From assembly GCA_017964745.1 (NCBI GenBank), contig JAGCRJ010000141.1, positions 1 to 8,041 on the forward strand: 8,041 nt of DNA, written 5' to 3'. Positions 1-5,982 of this stretch are shown here, piece after piece. A program made the position numbers and the translations under genes. Origin of the DNA: Lachnospiraceae bacterium (lineage in GTDB: Bacteria > Bacillota > Clostridia > Lachnospirales > Lachnospiraceae). A model generated the notes under the pieces. The model ran no database searches. It worked only from the letters and a program-made list of their open reading frames with translations, and had not been told where the DNA came from. How positions within the stretch are numbered: the first letter of the stretch is position 1; each line of letters opens with the position of its first letter.

Positions 1-577
1 CTTCATGCTTCTTACCGCGATCGCGGTCAAGCTCTGTGACGGGGGACCGATCCTCTACAGGCAGATCCGCTGCACCAGGGATGCAAGGAAGTTCACCATT
101 TATAAGTTCAGATCCATGAGGGTCGATGCGGAGAGCGACGGCGTTGCCAGACTTGCGAGCAAGGGCGATACCCGCATTACTCCCGTGGGTAAATTCATCA
201 GAAAATGCAGGCTTGATGAGCTCCCCCAGCTTTTCATCATTCTTAAAGGCGATATGTCCTTCATAGGACCCAGACCCGAGCGTCCCGAGATCATCGAACA
301 GTATGTCGAGGTCATGCCCGAGTTTGCTTACCGTATGAAGGTTAAAGCGGGACTTGCGGGATTTGCGCAGGTCTACGGAAAATACAACACAACTCCTTAC
401 GACAAGCTTAAGCTTGATCTGATCTATATCGAGCGGTATTCACTGATGCTCGATCTTAAACTCATGCTTCTTACTCTCAAGGTTCTTATGTGGCCCGATT
501 CGACCGAAGGCGTCGAGAAGGAACAGATAACCGCACTCAAAAACGGTCAGGACGACTCGTATAAGCAGGAAGACTGA
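1..577 (+). CDS. Polyprenyl-phosphate sugar-1-phosphate transferase (bacterial sugar transferase family), 3' part
   Basis: This is the C-terminal catalytic part of a WbaP/CpsE-type initiating transferase, which moves a sugar 1-phosphate from a UDP-sugar to undecaprenyl phosphate at the cytoplasmic membrane face and so starts a polysaccharide repeat unit. The frame is open to the window edge (TTC at 2-4 precedes ATG at 5), so the ATG at 5 is almost certainly internal and the N-terminal membrane part is cut off. Counting from that ATG, the family hallmarks are KFRSM (34-38), RLDELPQL (69-76) with the Asp-Glu pair D71-E72 that matches the catalytic dyad known from PglC, KGDMSFIGPRPE (81-92), and the C-terminal block KAGLAGFAQVYGKY (114-127). 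The exact sugar cannot be read from sequence. The TGA stop shares one base with the ATG of the next gene, which fits an operon. The family is certain; the true start lies upstream of the window. Confidence 0.95.
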   Translation, partial: FMLLTAIAVKLCDGGPILYRQIRCTRDARKFTIYKFRSMRVDAESDGVARLASKGDTRITPVGKFIRKCRLDELPQLFIILKGDMSFIGPRPERPEIIEQYVEVMPEFAYRMKVKAGLAGFAQVYGKYNTTPYDKLKLDLIYIERYSLMLDLKLMLLTLKVLMWPDSTEGVEKEQITALKNGQDDSYKQED

Positions 578-1851
578 TGAAGGTATTGTGGCTCTGTAAT
601 ATCATACTTCCGAAGGTCGCGGCCGGTATGGGACTTAAAGCCTCCAACAAGGAAGGATGGCTTTCGGGTGCAAGCGCAGCTGCGGAAAAGGGCGGTGAAT
701 TCGAGCTCGGTATCTGTTTTCCCGTCGGAAAGGAAAACGACGGTTTCTTTCTTGATGACGGTGTGAAGTATTACGGATTCTATGAAGATACTTCTCATCC
801 GGAAATATACGATCCTTCTCTCGAAGACAGGCTTTCATCCATAGTCGGGAAATTCGGTCCCGATATCGTCCATATATTCGGAACTGAATTTCCTCATACC
901 CGTGCGATGGCTGAAGTGATGAAGGACCGCCCGGAGCGCATCCTCATCGGCATGCAGGGCGTTGTTGCCGCGTGCGGGGATCACTATCTTGACGGACTTC
1001 CCGATAGAGTCATAAACCGCGTAACATTCAGGGACTTTGTTAAAAAGGATTCTCTTAAGATCCAGAAAGCAAAATTTTCTCTACGTGCCGGAAATGAGAC
1101 CGCGGCACTTAAGATCGCAGGTAACGTCACGGGAAGAACTCCCTTCGACAGGGAATATACTTCCAAGGTAAATCCCGCGGCAAAGTATCATTTCCTGAAC
1201 GAAACATTAAGGGCGGAGTTTTACGATCACGCTCTAGCCGCAGGTGCGGAAAGGAAGGGAGTCGAACCTCATTCCGTATTCTTAAGCCAGGGCAATTACC
1301 CTCTTAAGGGAGCACATATGATGATAAAGGCTTTTGCGGAGCTTAAGAAAAAGTATCCGGACGCAAAGCTTTACATCGCGGGTGACAATGTGACAAGGCA
1401 TGAGAGCCTCAGGGAAAAACTGGCGCTCGCATCCTACGATAAATATCTTCTTGAACTGATAAATGGATTGTCTCTTGAAGGATCGGTGGTTTTTACCGGA
1501 AACCTTCCCGTTACGCAGTACATAGACAGGCTTTCCAAATGCAGCGTATTCGTATGTCCCTCATCCGTGGAGAATTCTCCCAATTCGCTCGGTGAAGCAA
1601 TGATGCTCGGAGTTCCCTGCGTTGCTGCAAATGTAGGAGGAATACCGGGGATCTTCGAAGGCGGAAAGGACGGAATCCTTTATGAATATTCCGATACGGA
1701 TGCACTTGTGACAGCTGTGTCGGAAATGTTCGATGATGAGGCAAAGGCTTCGGAGTATGCGAAGAACGCTTCCGCACATGCGCTTGCAACTCACGACGCT
1801 TCGGCTAATTTCACAAGGCTTGTTGATATCTACAGGGAAATAACAGGTTGA
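577..1851 (+). CDS. GT-B glycosyltransferase (family 4/1-like), paralogue of the gene at 3044
   Basis: A 424-residue cytoplasmic glycosyltransferase that should add a sugar from a nucleotide-sugar donor to the lipid-linked repeat unit. The N-terminus MKVLWLCN is a typical first beta strand of a GT-B fold. The C-terminal donor-binding half carries GNYPLKG (239-245) with K244 in the position of the usual phosphate-binding Lys, YIAGD (266-270), and the E-x7-E pair E332/E340 within SSVENSPNSLGEAM, followed by VGGIP (353-357). The N-terminal acceptor half has HIFGTEFPH (99-107), which recurs in the 3044 gene. The start at 577 overlaps the upstream TGA by one base and has AGGAAG at 567-572, so translation is probably coupled. 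The last stop base overlaps the next gene. Donor and acceptor cannot be assigned. Length is normal for the family. Confidence 0.93.
   Translation: MKVLWLCNIILPKVAAGMGLKASNKEGWLSGASAAAEKGGEFELGICFPVGKENDGFFLDDGVKYYGFYEDTSHPEIYDPSLEDRLSSIVGKFGPDIVHIFGTEFPHTRAMAEVMKDRPERILIGMQGVVAACGDHYLDGLPDRVINRVTFRDFVKKDSLKIQKAKFSLRAGNETAALKIAGNVTGRTPFDREYTSKVNPAAKYHFLNETLRAEFYDHALAAGAERKGVEPHSVFLSQGNYPLKGAHMMIKAFAELKKKYPDAKLYIAGDNVTRHESLREKLALASYDKYLLELINGLSLEGSVVFTGNLPVTQYIDRLSKCSVFVCPSSVENSPNSLGEAMMLGVPCVAANVGGIPGIFEGGKDGILYEYSDTDALVTAVSEMFDDEAKASEYAKNASAHALATHDASANFTRLVDIYREITG
1834..1850 (+). promoter_or_regulatory. Ribosome binding site and TTG start of the second glycosyltransferase
   Basis: AGGG at 1834-1837 lies ten bases before a TTG at 1848-1850, inside the end of the upstream gene. 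No ATG sits nearby; the next in-frame ATG (codon 37) would remove the first beta strand of the fold. The TTG overlaps the upstream TGA as TTGA, a standard coupling arrangement. This supports TTG as the true start. Confidence 0.7.
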
Positions 1852-2969
1852 AGATAGTATTTGTGTCCAATTACATAAATCATCATCAGGTGCCTTTTTC
1901 CGACAGGCTCTTCGAACTGACGGGCGGTGAGTATGCCTTCATACAGACCGAGCCGATGGACGAAGAAAGGGTGAAGCTCGGATGGGATTCTTCCCTTGCC
2001 GAAAAGCCTTATGTGGAGCTTTACTACCGGGACAAGGAAAAGTGCGACAGGCTGATAATGGATGCGGACTGTACCATATTCGGCGGATGTGAGGATTCGG
2101 AAGTCATAATGCCGAGGCTCGAAGCCGGAAAGTTCACGCTCATTTATTCCGAGATGATCTACAAGGAGAGCAGGCTTAAGTTCATATCTCCGAGAGGACT
2201 TAAGAAGAAATATCACGATCATGTAAGATTCAACGACTCGCCCGTATACCTCCTTTGCGCGGGTGCGTATGTAAAGGGTGACTTCGATCTGATCGGCGCA
2301 TACAGAAACAAGAAATTTAAATTCGGTTATTTTCCGCAGTGTGTTAAATACGATGACCTTAACGAACTCAGGAAGGATAACGAAGAGCTTCGCATTCTGT
2401 GGGTCGGAAGATTCATAGACTGGAAGCATCCCGAGATGATGATCACTCTTGCGGAGAATCTTAAAGAATCCGGTGTCCGTTTTCATATCACGATGATCGG
2501 AAACGGAGAGATGGAAGAGGAGATCAGGAAATCTTCGGCGGATAAGAATGTGGCGGATGTCGTAGAATTCCGCGGAAGCCTGAAGCCGGATGAAGTAAGG
2601 GAAGAAATGAGAAGATCCGATATCTTCATCTCGACATCCGACAGGCTTGAAGGCTGGGGAGCTGTTGTTAACGAAGCGATGAATTCCGGATGCGTAACGA
2701 TAGCCTCTAAGAATATAGGAAGTGCTCCCTATCTTATCAAAGACGGAGAAAGCGGTTATCTCTACAGATCCTGTGATGATAAGGGATTGCTTGAGAAAGT
2801 GCTTCTGGGAAGCAACAAGGATAATGCGGTAAGGATCGGAAAGGCCGCATATGAAACAATAGTAAATACCTGGAATCCGGATGTGGCGGCGGAAAGAGTT
2901 TATAAGTTTGCGGCGGATCCGGAGCACAGGATGCCGGATTATGAAGACGGACCGTTAAGCAGGGCTTAA
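1848..2969 (+). CDS. GT-B glycosyltransferase (group 1/family 4-like)
   Basis: A 373-residue glycosyltransferase expected to work in the cytoplasm on the growing lipid-linked oligosaccharide. It begins with TTG, and the product MKIVFVSNYINHHQVPFSDRL is a classic start of family-4 enzymes. Donor-half motifs are ILWVGRFIDWKHPE (183-196) with R188 and K193 in the nucleotide-phosphate binding motif, MIGNGEMEEEI (216-226), and E268-x7-E276 within RLEGWGAVVNEAM, followed by a glycine/serine segment (IGSAPYLI) and DGESGYL (299-305). It overlaps the preceding gene by four bases. It is not a close relative of its two neighbours, which resemble each other more than either resembles this one. The last dozen residues (PEHRMPDYEDGPLSRA) look like a non-conserved tail. 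The sugar specificity is unknown. Confidence 0.93.
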   Translation: MKIVFVSNYINHHQVPFSDRLFELTGGEYAFIQTEPMDEERVKLGWDSSLAEKPYVELYYRDKEKCDRLIMDADCTIFGGCEDSEVIMPRLEAGKFTLIYSEMIYKESRLKFISPRGLKKKYHDHVRFNDSPVYLLCAGAYVKGDFDLIGAYRNKKFKFGYFPQCVKYDDLNELRKDNEELRILWVGRFIDWKHPEMMITLAENLKESGVRFHITMIGNGEMEEEIRKSSADKNVADVVEFRGSLKPDEVREEMRRSDIFISTSDRLEGWGAVVNEAMNSGCVTIASKNIGSAPYLIKDGESGYLYRSCDDKGLLEKVLLGSNKDNAVRIGKAAYETIVNTWNPDVAAERVYKFAADPEHRMPDYEDGPLSRA

Positions 2970-3043
2970 ATGATCCCGGGGGGGAAGATGCTTTAATGAT
3001 GCGGGTGGCAAATAGCCTGCACGGGCAGTTTTCGGAGGATTAA
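2970..3043 (+). other. 74-base intergenic gap with G7 tract and possible 15-codon leader ORF
   Basis: This is the only real gap in the plus-strand operon. It holds a run of seven G (2978-2984) and a short open frame, ATG at 2996 to TAA at 3041-3043, encoding MMRVANSLHGQFSED. Its stop directly touches the ATG of the next glycosyltransferase (TAAATG), and the purine run GGGGAAG lies about ten bases before its own ATG. It may be a translated leader or a chance ORF. GCGGGT (3001-3006) can pair, with G-U pairs, with GCCTGC (3015-3020). I see no convincing promoter or terminator here, so the downstream gene is probably read through from upstream. Confidence 0.3.
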
Positions 3044-3046
3044 ATG
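3034..3046 (+). promoter_or_regulatory. Strong ribosome binding site for the third glycosyltransferase
   Basis: GGAGG at 3034-3038 lies five bases before the ATG at 3044. It is a near-perfect Shine-Dalgarno site and fixes the start. It is stronger than the sites of the other operon genes, which overlap their upstream neighbours. Confidence 0.85.
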
Positions 3047-4378
3047 AAAGTTTTATGGCTCAGCAACTATATACCTGAAAAGGCGGCGCAGTGCCTCGGC
3101 ATCGAGGATACTTCCAAGGCGGGAATGGCGGAAGGAATGCTTTCCGCGTTTGCTTCGTATTCCGAAGATATCGAGCTCGGTATCGCTTTTCCCGTTCCCG
3201 AGCAGTTCGACGGAAAGAGGGGATCCTTTAAGCTCTCGGACGAGAGCGAATTTTCCGTTTCCTATTATCCTTTTTACGAGGATATGTCACGTCCCGACAA
3301 TTTTGATCTCACCCTTGTCTCTTCGATGAACAGGATCCTCGATGAGTTCAGGCCCGATGTCATTCATATACTCGGAACAGAATTCCCCCATGCCCTTGCA
3401 ATGAGCAAGGCCGTAACGGATGATGATTTCCATTACCATCCGGGAAAGGAAAGACTTCTTGTTTCCTTCCGCGGAATCTGTGCCGCTATAGCTGCCGACT
3501 ATCTTGCATGTCTTCCCGATGAGATCGTATCCTCATCGACTCTCAGGGATACGATTTTAAGGGACAATATCAGACAGCAGCAGGATAAATATCACAGCAG
3601 GGCTGTCAATGAACTCGAAGCGGTTTCGAGAGCCGGACATATCGGAGGATGCACGGGACTTGATAAGAAGTGGGCATCACGTCTGGGTCCCGAAGCTCAG
3701 TATCACCATATGAGCGAAGCCGTAAGACCTGTTTTCTATGAGCCTGTTCCCGCAGGGAACGTGCGTGACCGGAATACCATATTTGTTGCCGGAGCATATT
3801 ACCCCCTTAAGGGATTCCATATCCTTCTTAAGGCATTAAAGGATATAAACTGGCCCGAGCTTAAGGTGCGTGTTGCCGGGCCCGATATTGTTTCAATGAA
3901 TACTCTCAGGGACAAGGTCAAGATATCCGAATACGGAAAGTATCTCGGTGAACTTATCGAAGGCTGTAATCTTCAGGGGAAGGTTACTTTCCTCGGAAAC
4001 ATAAGTGCAGAGCAGATGAGGGAAGAGTATCTTAAATGCGGCATGTACGTATGCCCTTCGACAGTTGAGAACACTCCCAATCCCGTGATCGAAGCGGCTC
4101 TTAGCGAAGCTCCGATAATCGCGTCGAGGGTAGGAGGAATTCCCGATATCATTGACGACAAGAACCAGTGTCTTCTCTATGACTGCAATGCCAGAAAGCA
4201 GATGGATGAGGTTGCCGCATCCCTCAGGAAGACGATCGAATTTACGAAGATCGATTACGACCGTGCACTTGAAAGAGGAAAGGCCGCAAGAGCCAGGGCA
4301 CTCAAGGACCACGACCCGAAGACTGTGGCTGCGGGACTTGCGGACATATACAGGAATATGATCGGCGAAAATACATAA
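3044..4378 (+). CDS. GT-B glycosyltransferase (family 4/1-like), paralogue of the gene at 577
   Basis: A 444-residue cytoplasmic glycosyltransferase, last gene of the plus-strand operon. It matches the 577 gene along its whole length: MKVLWLSN against MKVLWLCN at the start, HILGTEFPHALAM (108-120) against HIFGTEFPHTRAM, YYPLKGFH (252-259) against NYPLKGAH, CPSTVENTPNP (337-347) against CPSSVENSPNS, and RVGGIP (362-367) against NVGGIP. The E-x7-E pair is E342/E350 and the phosphate-binding Lys is K256, so it should be active. It carries an extra stretch of about ten residues near 126-136 (DDDFHYHPGKER) that the paralogue lacks. The DNA sequences have drifted well apart, so the duplication is old, or the two were acquired separately from one family. 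It probably adds another sugar of similar chemistry. A terminator hairpin follows seven bases after the stop. Confidence 0.93.
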   Translation: MKVLWLSNYIPEKAAQCLGIEDTSKAGMAEGMLSAFASYSEDIELGIAFPVPEQFDGKRGSFKLSDESEFSVSYYPFYEDMSRPDNFDLTLVSSMNRILDEFRPDVIHILGTEFPHALAMSKAVTDDDFHYHPGKERLLVSFRGICAAIAADYLACLPDEIVSSSTLRDTILRDNIRQQQDKYHSRAVNELEAVSRAGHIGGCTGLDKKWASRLGPEAQYHHMSEAVRPVFYEPVPAGNVRDRNTIFVAGAYYPLKGFHILLKALKDINWPELKVRVAGPDIVSMNTLRDKVKISEYGKYLGELIEGCNLQGKVTFLGNISAEQMREEYLKCGMYVCPSTVENTPNPVIEAALSEAPIIASRVGGIPDIIDDKNQCLLYDCNARKQMDEVAASLRKTIEFTKIDYDRALERGKAARARALKDHDPKTVAAGLADIYRNMIGENT

Positions 4379-4384
4379 AATGAT

Positions 4385-4414
4385 AAAGCGACAGCGGATC
4401 ATGCTGTCGCTTTT
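4385..4414. terminator. Bidirectional intrinsic terminator between convergent operons
   Basis: AAAGCGACAGC (4385-4395) and GCTGTCGCTTT (4403-4413) form a perfect 11-base-pair stem around a seven-base loop. TTTT (4411-4414) follows on the plus strand, ending the glycosyltransferase operon. Read on the minus strand the same stem is followed by TTTATCATTTTA, so it can also end the protease transcript, whose stop lies 21 bases before it. The T runs are short. Confidence 0.85.
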
Positions 4415-4434
4415 AAATATTTCCCTGTGGAATT

Positions 4435-5982
4435 TTAGTATGTGTACAGCTCCCTGCCCGTTATCTCTTTGTACGCATCTACGATCTCGTTAAGCGGTAC
4501 GGCCCAGTCACGTTCGGGTGCTACGGAGTAGGCAAAAGCCATCGCGATAAGTCTTCCTTCAGGATCGAATACCGCGGATCCCGAATCGCCCGCCCGCAGG
4601 GTAAGAGCCATCTCGGTCTCGATAAAGGGCTCGAAGAACGGGAATGTCTGAAGCTTTTTGACAAGCGTTCCGTACCTGATATGCTCGATATTACCGAACT
4701 CGTCCACTATTTCTATCGCAAGCTCTACAGGCTCTGCGTCAAGCTCTTCCCAGTATGTCATATCGATATGAACGGTATTGAGCGATGCATCCGATAGCTC
4801 GGGCATGAGCTTCTTTGAGATCTTCACTACCGCAACATCATATTCTTCCGCACATCCGACAACGGATGCACCGGGCACGCACAGGCCGCCTGTGAAGTAC
4901 ACATCCGCCTGCTTGTAATTGCCCACAACATGTCTGTTGGTTATGACATAAATGTCCGTATCCGTTATCTCTGCGATGTATCCCGAACCTACCGTGATGC
5001 TTCCGTCATCCTTGCGGATACGAAGGTGAACGAGCGAGTTCATCACGCCGTCCAGGGTCTCTGCCATATCCCCTTCCTCAAAAAGGCCTGTATCGTAGGC
5101 ATTGTATGCTCCGACTATGTTGTACTCGGATCTGCTTATCGACCTTTCGCAGATCATTTCCTGGATGGAATCTGCGGAATCAAAATGCGCCGTTCCTTCA
5201 GCTGTGGTGGTAAACCCGCACGAATCGGTTACGGTATATGTTATCCCGACTTCTCCCTTTTCGGGAAATTCTTCCGTTTCAAATGTGATCTCGAGACTGT
5301 CTGAAAGATCTCCGTCCAGGCGATCGTATGCGGATACATATCTGAGAATGTCCGGGTCCGATCCCGATGAAACATAGAAATCCGTGATACCTGAGATCAC
5401 CGGTGCATCGTCAACTAGAAAGTCCGTGACCGCAACAGAGGTATTACCCGATGAATCCTCTACCATGATCCTTACGGAATACTCGCGCATTTCCCTGCAG
5501 CTTAAGGCTCCCGCTTCAATGAATTCGGTATCAAAGGAGATATTCAAAAGGCTGTCCGCATCTTTGACGCTTTCAAGAAAATCGGACGGCTCAAGCTTCG
5601 TTCCGGGAAGGAAATAAAAAGGTCCTTCCTTTAACGTGATCTCCGGAACTATGGTGTCCCTGATGACGATGTCATAGGAAAACACCTTGCCGAAGTATAC
5701 GACACACATCGGATATCTTCCGGGCTTTGCCTTATTCACGAGGGAAAAGTCCGCGATGGCAAGATGCCTTGCGAAAAATCCCGCATCGATATAATCTGCC
5801 GGATCCTCGCTTATGTCGGAACCCAGCTCAAATGTATATGTATTCTGCGGCTGCTTTGCGAAAAAGAGGGAATGTATGAGAACGATAAAGCCTGCGATAA
5901 AGAAACATAAAGAAAGACCGGCTACGATCTTTCCTTTTGTATTGAGTCTTCTTACGGGCTTTGAACTTTGATCCTGAGTCAT
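4435..5982 (-). CDS. Membrane-anchored trypsin-like serine protease with three Ig-like domains
   Basis: A 515-residue protein predicted to sit in the membrane with its body outside. A basic N-terminus (KPVRRLNTKGK) precedes a hydrophobic segment at about 19-41 with no lipobox or clear signal-peptidase site, so it is read as an N-in anchor. Three beta-rich repeats follow: about 48-110 (ending FSYDIVIRDT), 111-190 (from IVPEI to FLVDD, with VEDSSGN), and 193-266 (PVISGI, YDRLDGDLSDSL, TYTVTDSCG), the last resembling DUF5011/HYR-type bacterial Ig-like domains. The C-terminal 312-515 is a chymotrypsin-fold protease: H351 in ITNRHVV, D382 in YDVAVVKI, S467 in GDSGSA (465-470), all intact. There is no PDZ domain, unlike DegP/HtrA. 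Six cysteines lie outside the membrane. The ATG overlaps the stop of the SGNH gene as ATGA, so the two are co-translated. The substrate is unknown. Confidence 0.88.
   Translation of the reverse strand: MTQDQSSKPVRRLNTKGKIVAGLSLCFFIAGFIVLIHSLFFAKQPQNTYTFELGSDISEDPADYIDAGFFARHLAIADFSLVNKAKPGRYPMCVVYFGKVFSYDIVIRDTIVPEITLKEGPFYFLPGTKLEPSDFLESVKDADSLLNISFDTEFIEAGALSCREMREYSVRIMVEDSSGNTSVAVTDFLVDDAPVISGITDFYVSSGSDPDILRYVSAYDRLDGDLSDSLEITFETEEFPEKGEVGITYTVTDSCGFTTTAEGTAHFDSADSIQEMICERSISRSEYNIVGAYNAYDTGLFEEGDMAETLDGVMNSLVHLRIRKDDGSITVGSGYIAEITDTDIYVITNRHVVGNYKQADVYFTGGLCVPGASVVGCAEEYDVAVVKISKKLMPELSDASLNTVHIDMTYWEELDAEPVELAIEIVDEFGNIEHIRYGTLVKKLQTFPFFEPFIETEMALTLRAGDSGSAVFDPEGRLIAMAFAYSVAPERDWAVPLNEIVDAYKEITGRELYTY

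Noticed and set aside
403..416. Perfect 14-base palindrome CAAGCTTAAGCTTG
   Set aside because: It arises from the codons AAG CTT AAG CTT (Lys-Leu-Lys-Leu), both favoured here, inside a conserved part of the sugar transferase. CTTAAG recurs across the operon for the same reason.
1830..2927. 365-codon open frame on the minus strand opposite the second glycosyltransferase
   Set aside because: It mirrors a well-supported glycosyltransferase gene with intact motifs. Its translation has no recognisable domain and no clear ribosome binding site. The codon bias of the real gene leaves few stops on the opposite strand.
2978..2984. G7 tract as a phase-variation switch
   Set aside because: The tract lies outside the flanking coding frames, after the TAA at 2967-2969 and before the short ORF, so a length change would not shift any gene. 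Only an effect on spacing remains possible.
3893..4402. 169-codon minus-strand open frame opposite the third glycosyltransferase
   Set aside because: Its translation shows no domain, and the plus-strand gene is certain. It also starts inside the loop and stem of the terminator hairpin.
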